64,000 nt of DNA, taken from contig NC_072817.1 of NCBI RefSeq assembly GCF_003013715.1, positions 248,001 to 312,000 on the forward strand, read 5' to 3'. The notes under the pieces are model-generated. The model worked only from the letters and a program-made list of their open reading frames with translations, was not told the DNA's origin and searched no databases. This stretch comes from Candidozyma auris (lineage: Eukaryota; Ascomycota; Pichiomycetes; Serinales; Metschnikowiaceae). The translations under genes and the position numbers were made by a program. Position 1 is the first letter of the stretch. Every line of letters starts with the position of its first letter. Shown piece after piece: positions 55,379 to 64,000 of this stretch.

Positions 55379-58126
55379 ATGACTGAGACCGCTAGCTCAG
55401 AACAGCCGTCCAAGCAGTTCAAGAGAAATTATGTGGCTTGTTTAAATTGCCGTGTGAGGAAAGTCAAGTGTGATCTAGGAGACCTCAAGAAGCCCAACAG
55501 CAAATGCGCCAGGTGTGAACGAGAGAGACGTGATTGTGTATTTGTTGAGTCAAAGAAGCGGAATTTGCAAAGACTACGTATAGCGCAATTGCAAGGAAGC
55601 AAAGATGCCGTTTCTGGTATTCATGGCTCGCCTACCATGTCGCTGACTTCGAATGGTAATACTCCGGCAATAACCGCTCATCCCTCGGGTACTCCCGACA
55701 GCAAGGTTACAACTGATACAGAACCCTCAAAGCATTTTTCAACTATGGATGGTCCTTTAGCCTTTCTTGCAAATGCTGCTGGTAAGCTTGCATCTGCAGA
55801 CGAACGAAACAGGGTTGATAGTCGTCACATGTACGGTCAGCTACAGGAATCGTCTCCGTTTCCCGTCCTGAGTGAGAGATCCAGGCTTCTTGGCCAGCCT
55901 AATAGTCGTTCTGTGATTGTGCTGCCTGTTGCTTCGAAAGAAAGTGCAAACGGAGAGTATTTTCATCGAAAAGCATCCTTGCCCAACAGTTATATGGCTC
56001 CACCGATGGGTAAATCAGCCACCGTTCCTTCGTCAGCTCCTGCAAGCGATCCCCCAAGTGCATCCATCGATGGCGCAGGTTCCCAGTGGCCATCTTATTT
56101 CAGTCGACCTGAGAATCAATCTCAACGTTTGACGATGCCTCCAGCTGAGTCCGAAGCTGAAATACGGCCTCGAGGAACCCTGGATTTGAACTCTATCGTC
56201 TATATAGGTGAAGATGGTATCCTCACAGCAGACGAGGCTGCATACTTTATTGAGATGTTCTTCACCACAATGCATCCTTTCTTCCCACACATACCCCAAT
56301 TTTTGCATCTGCCTTCTGTGTTGGCGGGCTACCCTATTCTCCTTTGCGCTGTTCTCACTATTTCGTCGAGATACCACTCCCTTAATCGCACCACCGCAGA
56401 TGGTGTTCCTAAAAATATCGATGTTCACGACAGACTTTGGCTCTACGTTCAGCGGCTCATCTCACAGACTGTGTGGGCCGAAGCAAGCACAAGATCCATA
56501 GGAACAGTTTTTGCGTTCCTTCTCTTCACAGAATGGAATCCCAGAGCTATACACTGGCGGTGGGCAGACTATGCCAATAGGAATGATGACCCATGTGATA
56601 CGGCAATGTCATCACATCCTCTAACGTACGCATCATCAGTGGCTGAAGCAACTTCAGATGAACCTGCTGGATTTGGGGCCACCCGTCGCTCTTATAGAAT
56701 GGCCTGGATGCTCATTGGTTCTGCGGTGCGTTTAGCACAAGACACTGGTTTCATGGAAGTGAGTTCCAAAACCTTCTTAGCCACCCACATTGCTGAAATG
56801 AACAGTGTCATGAACATGAGTCGGCGAAGTATGTTGGGGGCATCACTCGCTGACGTTGAGCTCGATCATGAGGATATTTCCGAGGTCGATATGGAATCAA
56901 GAGAAGACAACGAGTACAAGGTTCTCAAGATGACGGAAGATGAACAAAAGAGAGTCTCATCGGAACATGTGCTATCGTTCACCAGACCTCAAAAGGCTCA
57001 GATTGAAATACTTCAAATCATGTCTTTGAGTCATGAATCTCTATATGGCTACAAAGCTCCTCTCGGTTCCTTGAATCAGCGTCAAAACCTAGCTGTCCTC
57101 AATATCATCAGCCCAATGATTAATAACTGGGCACGAAAATATGGAGACTTGATGACTATCTCGACAAAGACGGTTCGAAAATTCAATGTCAATGACTACA
57201 ACTCATTCGACCCAGACGCCGCAAAGACACTCGCTGCATACATTCAAGCTGAATCTTTTATCTTCGAATATAACTACGCAAAGCTTTATGTTTACTCCTT
57301 GGCCTTGAGTCCCTCTTCTAAAAATACCCAACAGTCAAGTGGAAAAGTCAACTTAAAGCTCGACGAAATATCGAAGAGCGCTAAATACATCAAGCAAGCC
57401 TTCGCTGCAGCAAATGAAATTTTACATATGGCTCATAGAGTTCACAAAGTGAATATGCTTCGTTTCATGCCGGTTCGATGGGTGACAAGAATCGTGCGTG
57501 CTGTTGCATTCATCGTTAGATGCTACTTGACCATCACCGCTCACAAATCTTCAGCTAATGATGAGAACGCCTCGGGAGTAAGTAGCGACAATCTCGATGC
57601 TACAATCCTATCGCTTTCCTTGATCTCGGTTCAAACAATTGTGCTGAGTATTCAAAAGGCTGCTGTCACGCTAAGAGATTGTTCTCCAGATGAACTTCAT
57701 CTCTGCACTAGATACTCCAACGTATTGATGTTCTTATGTTCAGAAATGAGAAGCAAGCTCAAGCAGTCTGGCGGAGAAGACGAAATTGATAGTAGCAACT
57801 TTCGTCCCCAGAAGAGCGAAGATGGACTCAAATTAAAGGAAGAGGATGGCCAGCTTGGGTTTCAACCGCAGACGATTCCGCAAAGTTACGCAGATTACAC
57901 GGGTCCTAGCCAAGAGGTTGGTCAAGTTCCATCTTCCTTCGGAGAGTCATCGCAAGCTCCAAATAGTGATCTCACATACTTAGCAAATAGTGAGCTCATG
58001 GAATGGATCATGAACAATCGTGACGTGGGACTTGACTTTGTTGGCCCTTGGACAGAGCTTATAGAGCAGCAACTAGAGGATCAGCATTTTGATTTCAACG
58101 ATGGGCTAAACTTCACCAATCCCTAA
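55379..58126 (+). CDS. ARO80: Zn2Cys6 transcription factor, Aro80-like
   Basis: The 915-residue protein has an N-terminal binuclear zinc cluster CLNCRVRKVKC-x11-CARCERERRDC at residues 20-52. The cysteine spacing is C-x2-C-x6-C-x11-C-x2-C-x6-C. The loop of 11 between cysteines 3 and 4, and the CDLG after cysteine 3, resemble Aro80. A Ser/Pro-rich linker leads to the fungal-specific regulatory domain (about 290-640), with FTTMHPFFPHIPQFL, PILLCAVLTISSRYHS, the SIGTVFAFLLFTEWNPR segment and MLIGSAVRLAQDTGF. The C-terminus is acidic and Gln/Ser-rich, ending in LMEWIMNNRDVGLDFVGPW, a likely activation segment. Aro80 activates aromatic amino-acid catabolism (ARO9, ARO10). The factor class is certain; Aro80 orthology is moderately supported. 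Confidence 0.78.
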   Translation: MTETASSEQPSKQFKRNYVACLNCRVRKVKCDLGDLKKPNSKCARCERERRDCVFVESKKRNLQRLRIAQLQGSKDAVSGIHGSPTMSLTSNGNTPAITAHPSGTPDSKVTTDTEPSKHFSTMDGPLAFLANAAGKLASADERNRVDSRHMYGQLQESSPFPVLSERSRLLGQPNSRSVIVLPVASKESANGEYFHRKASLPNSYMAPPMGKSATVPSSAPASDPPSASIDGAGSQWPSYFSRPENQSQRLTMPPAESEAEIRPRGTLDLNSIVYIGEDGILTADEAAYFIEMFFTTMHPFFPHIPQFLHLPSVLAGYPILLCAVLTISSRYHSLNRTTADGVPKNIDVHDRLWLYVQRLISQTVWAEASTRSIGTVFAFLLFTEWNPRAIHWRWADYANRNDDPCDTAMSSHPLTYASSVAEATSDEPAGFGATRRSYRMAWMLIGSAVRLAQDTGFMEVSSKTFLATHIAEMNSVMNMSRRSMLGASLADVELDHEDISEVDMESREDNEYKVLKMTEDEQKRVSSEHVLSFTRPQKAQIEILQIMSLSHESLYGYKAPLGSLNQRQNLAVLNIISPMINNWARKYGDLMTISTKTVRKFNVNDYNSFDPDAAKTLAAYIQAESFIFEYNYAKLYVYSLALSPSSKNTQQSSGKVNLKLDEISKSAKYIKQAFAAANEILHMAHRVHKVNMLRFMPVRWVTRIVRAVAFIVRCYLTITAHKSSANDENASGVSSDNLDATILSLSLISVQTIVLSIQKAAVTLRDCSPDELHLCTRYSNVLMFLCSEMRSKLKQSGGEDEIDSSNFRPQKSEDGLKLKEEDGQLGFQPQTIPQSYADYTGPSQEVGQVPSSFGESSQAPNSDLTYLANSELMEWIMNNRDVGLDFVGPWTELIEQQLEDQHFDFNDGLNFTNP

Positions 58127-58163
58127 TTTCATGGTACTCTAATTGATATAATATAGAAATCAG

Positions 58164-60104
58164 CTATACGTAACCGTAGCCAAGGTTTTCGTAATTCGAA
58201 TCGATGAATGTGTGCTTGAGAAACTGCTTCCAGAGCACTTCCAAGTCGCTTGGCTTCTTCTTCCCCTCCTGGCCTATCTCTTTCTTGCCCGCTTTCACTG
58301 GTTCACCCAAACGTCTACCAAGATCAAGCCACTCACTCACAGTAAGATCTTTCATCGCATAAACATCATCATCAGTGGTATATTCAAGCTCGTATTCGAA
58401 CTTCTTCTTGCCCTCATTGAGACCCACTAAATCCAAGTAGTATTGAACGTAGCGCTCGGGTGTAAAAAGCTGCCTATTGTAGGCTGGTCCGAGAGGCAAG
58501 TCTTTTGGCATCTTTGGAGGTATTGTTTTGTCTTTCCTGAACGCATCGACCTTTTTACTAAATGTGACGAATGGGTCATGATATTCAATACCGTCGTCAG
58601 AGTCAAGCAAGTCTTCGATACCGGCAAAGAACAAATCCCATGCACCGTAGTCAAGGTTTTTAGTTTCATGCAAATCAGTGATGTTGTATTCCCATACTCT
58701 TAAGCCTGGATTGAATGTGGGCACCACACTAGCAGTAACATGAACAACCGCATATCTTTCGGATAGCTTCCCACATTTCTTTTCCTTCTTTATATCTGCG
58801 TACATGGTCTCTCTAAAGGTATTCATGTAATCTACCTTTCCCTTTGGAACGCCTGCCTCAATATGAATATCCGAGGAGAAGTCAAAGTGTCCCCGTGGAA
58901 CGTCAAGGGAGTCATGATGGATAGAAGAATCAAAATTCTCATAAACTTTTTCAAGAGAGAGCGAATCTTCATCTTCATCTTTCTCAAAAGTGGCAAATTC
59001 ACTTTGTTTCAAAAGTTCCTTATACTTCGATTCAAAAGAGTCATAAGCCATTTTTGCGTCGAGCGGTGCAAAGTGATCGATATTCATATGACCGTAGAGG
59101 CCTCCAATGATGATGTCTCTGTATTCATGCACCCACATTATGTACTTACGAAGACAGGAAATGTCGTAGTTCTTGGGTGTTGGGGGTACATGGCCAGTGA
59201 GCCAGACTTTCATGTCTCTTCTTCTCAACTCCTTCAAAACGTAACCCAACCACTTGAATATCTTGTAGCCAGGATCTTTCTTTCTGTCACAGCTGTCAAC
59301 AAGAGGATTCGACTTGAACAAGTACAAAGTATTGATGGAAAGTACTGCCAATTGGCCAGGAATGACTTCCTGAAAAAAGTAGGCCCCTTTGTTGAAGATG
59401 TGAAATTGGGGCTGTGGTATGAACTGCCTCCAAATTTTAAAAAACTCTCTTGTTTGAAGAGTAGGGCCCTCAGCGAACAAATTGTGCGGGTAGACGTCGT
59501 TATTTCCGAGCGATGGAATAGGTAAGACGTCGAATTTCTCGTACATAATCTTAGCAATCTTCGCGTTCGAGTCGAATATATCCTTCTCGAATCTAGGGTA
59601 GTTTCTATCGTTGTCGTGACGAACGTTGTCTCCGGTCCAGACAATGAAGTCGATTTTGTCTTTCAAGTTATCTTCAACCCAGTCGATCGTCCTGTAAACA
59701 AGCTCCTCTGGGGAGTCACAGCCCAAAATTGCGTCGCCATACCTGCTTGCTTCGCCCTTACCTTCATGACACTGCTCTTCGATGGACAGTCCCGGCTTAT
59801 AGTACGGGTCCGGATGCAAGTCGGTCAAATGGAGAAACCTTCCATGGATGAGTTTCTTTTCACCAGTCATAGGATTCTTTACCTCCACAGGATTCTTTGG
59901 GGTCAATCCAAGTCTTTTTAAATCATCTTTGGCCTCAACCGAGAGCTCCAACTCTCTATACTCCATTAAAAGCTCACGATGAACCGCCAAGGCAGTGGAG
60001 ATTGGATCACGAAATAGAAGAAGCACACATGAAGCAGCCAATAGAAGCGAAAGCGTCACGGAATACCCACTCAGGCGATTTTGTCTCTTTTGGACGGCTG
60101 CCAT
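58164..60104 (-). CDS. PPN1: Vacuolar endopolyphosphatase
   Basis: From the ATG at 60104 (MAAVQKRQNRLSGYS) the protein is 646 residues. One membrane span near the N-terminus (about 14-32) gives a type II topology. The metallophosphatase domain keeps all metal-ligand motifs: DLHPDPYY (Asp and His), WTGDNVRHD, LGNNDVYP, and GHVPP then GLYGHMN. The region IVWTGDNVRHDNDRNYPR is characteristic of Ppn1. A C-terminal Lys-rich segment near GRRLGEPVKAGKKE precedes the end. Ppn1 cleaves long polyphosphate chains in the vacuole and is activated by removal of its ends. Length compares with 674 aa in S. cerevisiae. The gene diverges from the homeobox gene. Confidence 0.94.
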   Translation of the reverse strand: MAAVQKRQNRLSGYSVTLSLLLAASCVLLLFRDPISTALAVHRELLMEYRELELSVEAKDDLKRLGLTPKNPVEVKNPMTGEKKLIHGRFLHLTDLHPDPYYKPGLSIEEQCHEGKGEASRYGDAILGCDSPEELVYRTIDWVEDNLKDKIDFIVWTGDNVRHDNDRNYPRFEKDIFDSNAKIAKIMYEKFDVLPIPSLGNNDVYPHNLFAEGPTLQTREFFKIWRQFIPQPQFHIFNKGAYFFQEVIPGQLAVLSINTLYLFKSNPLVDSCDRKKDPGYKIFKWLGYVLKELRRRDMKVWLTGHVPPTPKNYDISCLRKYIMWVHEYRDIIIGGLYGHMNIDHFAPLDAKMAYDSFESKYKELLKQSEFATFEKDEDEDSLSLEKVYENFDSSIHHDSLDVPRGHFDFSSDIHIEAGVPKGKVDYMNTFRETMYADIKKEKKCGKLSERYAVVHVTASVVPTFNPGLRVWEYNITDLHETKNLDYGAWDLFFAGIEDLLDSDDGIEYHDPFVTFSKKVDAFRKDKTIPPKMPKDLPLGPAYNRQLFTPERYVQYYLDLVGLNEGKKKFEYELEYTTDDDVYAMKDLTVSEWLDLGRRLGEPVKAGKKEIGQEGKKKPSDLEVLWKQFLKHTFIDSNYENLGYGYV

Positions 60105-61762
60105 ACCAAAGAGCTCCTGAGGAAGTAGGAACAAATGTAGTTGCAACCGAGATTCCACTGATTGGTGTGGAGGTCACGTGCCAGAAAGATATGGGGCGAG
60201 AAGTGAAATTTTGTACTTGGCGGATGTAAACATGACCGAAGATTGCACTTCTGACAGTGGTGTATCCAGCCCACTGCCTCAGTTTTGGCTTATACCCACC
60301 ATAAAAAACCTCTTCGGTATGGGATCACATGTACAACGTGCTACTCTGCGATGTGTGGAAGTACGCCATGCAGGGCCGTTGCTGGATATTAGCTGGAGAA
60401 GTAGGAATTCTCTGTAGGTGAAAGCATGATATGAGACAAACTGCAATATCATAGTAGTGCATGACTTTTTGGTCTCTTTCAGCATAAAACTGAGATTCGT
60501 TCTGACTTCAGGAGTCAAATTGCGGTTCAATAAGATGTAATTAAACCAGAAATGACTACTCTGATGAATTCAGGGAAAAGCTCCACCAGGCTTTATTCTA
60601 ATTCTTCGATTGATCCTCATACTATACATAGTATCTAAGGAAATGATAACCTGCGCTATTGAAATAATTTGTTTCCCAAGTAGCTCAAGACGCAGTGAAG
60701 CAGACGAAGAAACAGCGTTGTCTGCAAGCCAATGCAATCACAATTATTCTAAGAACACTAGGTTGAGAAAGACTTCGACAAATGTCCTTTAGTCTACAAC
60801 CCGCTAAAAAAGAGACTTTTTATGTATTTTTTTGCAGGCTGATATAAATTCATATCGCCCAAAGATTTCTGCAATTCCTGTCAGAATGGCTGCGAATTGC
60901 GAATTGCACACTACGCCTGGTGAGTCCATCGAAAGATCCACGACAAACACTACTAAATCACGGGCTAAAGAAAACGAAATAGGCTGCAATCAATCTAGCA
61001 GAGACTCTGGTAAACCTATAACTCATCTTGAAATCCATTGACCGCACGCTATTTCCAAAATAGTCACATACCAGATCTCGCCTCCCGCAAACCGTGAACA
61101 AAACATTGCCTGTTGGCTTGCGTTGGCCAGACGCCAGTAATACGCGAAATTACCTGCATTGGCAAACTGAAAGCGATGCTCCTATTATGCTGTGCAAGCT
61201 GGTGTCCTCGATGGGGGAAAACCTTCCACAAAACGCGAGAACTTTGCGCTGGACCCACGCACGTTAATGGCATGCCTCAGGTAAACAAACTCCTGCGACC
61301 GGTAATGATACACTGGGGAAAACGTATGTAAAGAAAGAAGAGTACAAACTGAAATCAAAAAAATACTGTCAATTAAAGAAAGAAGGTCAATTGACGACCA
61401 AAAATTCACGATCAGAGTTACCTTGGCCCCTATTGTCTGGGCCAGGGCCATTTTGTTCGCGGTGCACGCTCAGACCAGTGAATGTAGGCTATACGCCAGA
61501 GTCGCGCTGAAAGGTAAACAAATACCATAATTACTTGCATTGGTGCCTGCAATTTATGGTGGATCAGGCAAGCACATTAAAACACGACTCGATTTCGGTT
61601 GTTTTGTCTGCCATGCTGTCAGCTCCATAATCCACGCTTTTAAATACCGCTCCCATCCGCTACATTCCTTTTGGCATTAGTATTTATTCTTTTTTTTTGT
61701 TTTCCATTTTTTGAGATCCCATCACCTATATCTTTCCCGTCGCTCATTTATCATATACCGTC
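60105..61762. promoter_or_regulatory. Divergent promoter region PPN1/homeobox gene
   Basis: About 1.66 kb with no gene. One copy of the recurrent motif lies at 60886. The stretch 61680-61720, just before the homeobox gene, is T-rich. Confidence 0.5.
60886..60896 (+). promoter_or_regulatory. Recurrent intergenic motif ATGGCTGCGAA
   Basis: Copy in the PPN1/homeobox divergent promoter. Confidence 0.5.
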
Positions 61763-63022
61763 ATGAAAGTGGAAACTCCAAAAAAGCCTTCGTTGCCTTC
61801 CATCGACGCTCTTCCAAAGCAGACAACATATTCACTCCCCCCGTTACTGTCACTCCTTAATCAGCATGATAGACCAGCGTTTCCTGCCTTTGGCGCTTTA
61901 CCTCCTTCCACGCCTCGCTTCATTCTTCCTCCCAGATCAGTGTCTGACACTTCGTTACCCACCAGCATTCCAGTATACACAAACCCCACATCTACCGCTG
62001 TGCTAACGCCTTTGGACACAAATTCAGCTGTAAGCTCCACGCCAGCACTGGGGCCCGCTTCTGCTGCAAACACCTCTGTGGACTCAGAGGCTGACATTTC
62101 CATGAACACCTCCATCAACGATTCAATGGTGAAGCCCACCATGAAAAGAAAAGCGGCTTCTACTGTTTCTCCTACAAAGGATTTTGCATTCATTAGCCAC
62201 TCCCCTGCAACATACCCATCACAAGAACCTTCAATTGACAATGCATCGTTAGCTCGTAGGAAGAGAAGAAGAACCTCTCCTCACGAGTTGGCCATCTTGA
62301 ACCAGGAGTTTGAGCTTGGCTCCACGCCAAATAAGGTGAGACGAACGGAAATATCCAAGAGAGTGAACATGACAGAGAAAGCAGTCAAGATCTGGTTTCA
62401 AAACAAGAGGCAGTCCCTTCGCCGTCTTAAAAGTACAGACAAAGAGATCACAGAGTTGCCCCCTACGCCAGACTCTTCTGTGGTGGTGTCTGCTCCAGTG
62501 ACTGACACCGCTCCAACGCCAATCGTGGAGAGTACTCCAATCAAACCAAACTTGATCAAATCACATTCACAGGAGCTGGTGAATAAGGTAATGGACCAGC
62601 TGTCACCGATCAGATCATATTCCACGCCTTCATTGCAAAAGCACCAGTTCAAGAAGGACAGGCCTACGAAACTGCCATTGCTTTCAAGAATGCTTGCAGC
62701 TGAAGATGACAAAGCCTCCGGGAAGGAGAACGGGAACTTGGTGTTAAATCTTACCAACAAGAAACAACCTGACTTCATTCGCTCGGCTCCTGCTGCCGCC
62801 TCAAACCAAATGATGACGTTCAAATTAGCACCCTCAACTGCTGGTGCTGTTAACACTCCCACATTCGTAGCTGCTAACAATGCAACTCGAACTAGCAAAA
62901 GATCGTCACGTAAACCGCTCGGGGAGATTGACACAAACACAATACCTGCTCCTTCGGCTAAGATGGCACACGAATCACAGTGCGTGCATAACTTGCTATC
63001 CTTGAAAAGCGGAAACTATTGA
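61763..63022 (+). CDS. YOX1: Homeobox repressor, Yox1/Yhp1-like
   Basis: The 419-residue protein has a homeodomain at about residues 164-225. It begins ARRKRRRTSPHELAILNQEFELG and carries the recognition helix KAVKIWFQNKRQSLRR with the invariant W-F-N-R residues. The N-terminus (SLPSIDALPK, YSLPPLLSLLN) and the C-terminal VHNLLSLKSGNY resemble the short conserved ends of Yox1/Yhp1. The rest is Ser/Thr/Pro-rich and probably disordered. Yox1 and Yhp1 repress early-cell-cycle (ECB) genes together with Mcm1. The homeobox is certain. The distinction from Pho2/Grf10-type homeoproteins rests on the end motifs and the short length. Confidence 0.85.
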   Translation: MKVETPKKPSLPSIDALPKQTTYSLPPLLSLLNQHDRPAFPAFGALPPSTPRFILPPRSVSDTSLPTSIPVYTNPTSTAVLTPLDTNSAVSSTPALGPASAANTSVDSEADISMNTSINDSMVKPTMKRKAASTVSPTKDFAFISHSPATYPSQEPSIDNASLARRKRRRTSPHELAILNQEFELGSTPNKVRRTEISKRVNMTEKAVKIWFQNKRQSLRRLKSTDKEITELPPTPDSSVVVSAPVTDTAPTPIVESTPIKPNLIKSHSQELVNKVMDQLSPIRSYSTPSLQKHQFKKDRPTKLPLLSRMLAAEDDKASGKENGNLVLNLTNKKQPDFIRSAPAAASNQMMTFKLAPSTAGAVNTPTFVAANNATRTSKRSSRKPLGEIDTNTIPAPSAKMAHESQCVHNLLSLKSGNY

Positions 63023-63173
63023 GACGTCTTCATTCCACATATCTCTCTTTAGAGCACATTACGAATTTCATGAGCGTTACAATTAAATGTAGTTCCAGCG
63101 AGTTACCCAGATAATTAACATAGGAACTATGAACTATATTATACAAATGATGATATGCCGTTAACTGCAGAGA

Positions 63174-64000
63174 TCAAACCTCTTGAGCCTTAGCTTGGGA
63201 CTGAGCCAAGACACGCTCTGTTCTTTCAGCGTCAAATTCGAAGTCAAAGTACGACTTGTCATAGTAGTGAACTCTTATGAAACCGTCCTCTCCTCCAGAC
63301 ACGTAACCAATGCCATCGGGGTGAACTGCAACAGTGTTCAAGGGACCGAAGTGACCCTTCACTCTACCGATTTCCTCCATGAAGATCTTGTGGTAAAATC
63401 TAGCCTCGAACTTACCCTGGGATTCGGCAGTGGTGGTGACATTTCTGGCTTCCTGACCACCACCTAAAATGACAAAGTTCTTCTTGGGCGTGATGGCTGC
63501 TGTGTTCATAGGGGCATCGGCCTTGTAGACCTTCATGATCTCAAATGTGTCGATGTCAATTAAGGCGGCGTTCTTGTCCTTGGATGCGGTGATGAAGTAC
63601 AGTCTGTCCTCTGGGGCAAACTGAATGTCGGTAATTGAGACAATCTTCTCTTCGTTGTGAATACCGTGGGCCTGGACCGTTTGTATGAACTCACCGGTTT
63701 TACCGTCGTATTTGCTAACGTAGCCGTCCTCATGACCAGCAATAATATACTGGCCCTCAGCAGCCCAGCCTGCGACGGTGACCTTGGTTGCATCTTCTCT
63801 GGTGTTGATCACAAGAATAGGCTCAGGGTTTTGGTTGTAGATGTCGTCGTAATTTATGTTGTAAACGGAAATGGCACCTTTGCTACCCATCACTTTATCG
63901 GTGACAGCCAAAAGCTTCGAGTTGTCTGGGGAGAAGGCCACTCTTCTCACTGGGGATGTGGTGTCCCATTTGTAAACACATTCGCCAGTTTCGGCCTTCC
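63174..64000 (-). CDS. TIF34: eIF3 subunit i (Tif34), C-terminal part (partial at right edge)
   Basis: A frame open to the right edge codes for the last about 275 residues. It is WD40 sequence with Tif34 features: [78 protein letters not shown], and [42 protein letters not shown] near the end. The last of these is the eIF3i signature before the helix that contacts eIF3b. The N-terminal blades and start codon lie outside the window. Tif34 scaffolds eIF3b and eIF3g in the pre-initiation complex. Confidence 0.95.
   Translation of the reverse strand, partial: KAETGECVYKWDTTSPVRRVAFSPDNSKLLAVTDKVMGSKGAISVYNINYDDIYNQNPEPILVINTREDATKVTVAGWAAEGQYIIAGHEDGYVSKYDGKTGEFIQTVQAHGIHNEEKIVSITDIQFAPEDRLYFITASKDKNAALIDIDTFEIMKVYKADAPMNTAAITPKKNFVILGGGQEARNVTTTAESQGKFEARFYHKIFMEEIGRVKGHFGPLNTVAVHPDGIGYVSGGEDGFIRVHYYDKSYFDFEFDAERTERVLAQSQAKAQEV

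Noticed and set aside
61861..62940. Two long antisense frames over the homeobox gene
   Set aside because: Shadows of a Ser/Thr/Pro-rich coding sequence; no protein-like features.

Overview
This window looks like nuclear DNA of a budding yeast in the CTG-Ser clade (Saccharomycotina). Genes are compact and almost all intronless, separated by promoters of 0.3-2.2 kb with poly(A)/poly(T) tracts. Nearly every conserved product has a Saccharomyces/Candida orthologue. In VPS11 a CTG codon (32534) falls where I recall a serine in S. cerevisiae Vps11, which fits CTG-Ser decoding. A Clavispora/Metschnikowiaceae-type genome would suit the base composition, but I cannot prove the genus from sequence alone.

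Layout. 1-9.1 kb: 3' end of a cysteine-synthase-like gene (MCY1), SLP1 (ER SUN-domain protein), MSS116 (mitochondrial DEAD-box helicase), MSO1 (exocytosis) and ARG5,6 (arginine synthesis). 9.1-11.2 kb: gene-poor, with a possible decayed ORF. 11.2-22.9 kb: an RGS-domain gene, a 1347-aa mitochondrial-type repeat protein of unknown function, TMA16, CAF20 and EFR3. 22.9-27.1 kb: gene-poor, holding one 92-aa cysteine-rich protein. 27-42.5 kb: TPT1, MZM1, UTP8, VPS11, an orphan gene, RTN1, TRM8, MRPL11 and an RNase III gene with two dsRNA-binding domains (RNT1/DCR1). 42.5-46.9 kb: an orphan 489-aa gene, tRNA-Ser(AGA), and a frameshifted, stop-riddled pseudogene of unrecognised family. 46.9-64 kb: ARX1, BMH1, CDC12, an Aro80-like Zn2Cys6 regulator, PPN1, a Yox1/Yhp1-like homeobox gene and the C-terminal part of TIF34, which runs off the right edge.

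The genes do not form one pathway. Themes that recur are translation and ribosome biogenesis (TMA16, CAF20, UTP8, ARX1, TIF34, TRM8, TPT1), mitochondrial gene expression and assembly (MSS116, MRPL11, MZM1, the 1347-aa protein), and membrane traffic and cortex (MSO1, EFR3, VPS11, RTN1, CDC12).

The most striking unexplained signal is a short motif, ATGGCTGCRAA (reverse TTYGCAGCCAT). It recurs on both strands in at least eight intergenic regions, often in divergent promoters and about 130-140 bp upstream of both orphan genes. It behaves like the site of a general regulatory factor or an origin-type element. Other points worth checking are the two-dsRBD RNase III (possible budding-yeast Dicer), the decayed foreign-looking ORF at 45.5-46.4 kb, and a possible 5'-leader intron in BMH1.
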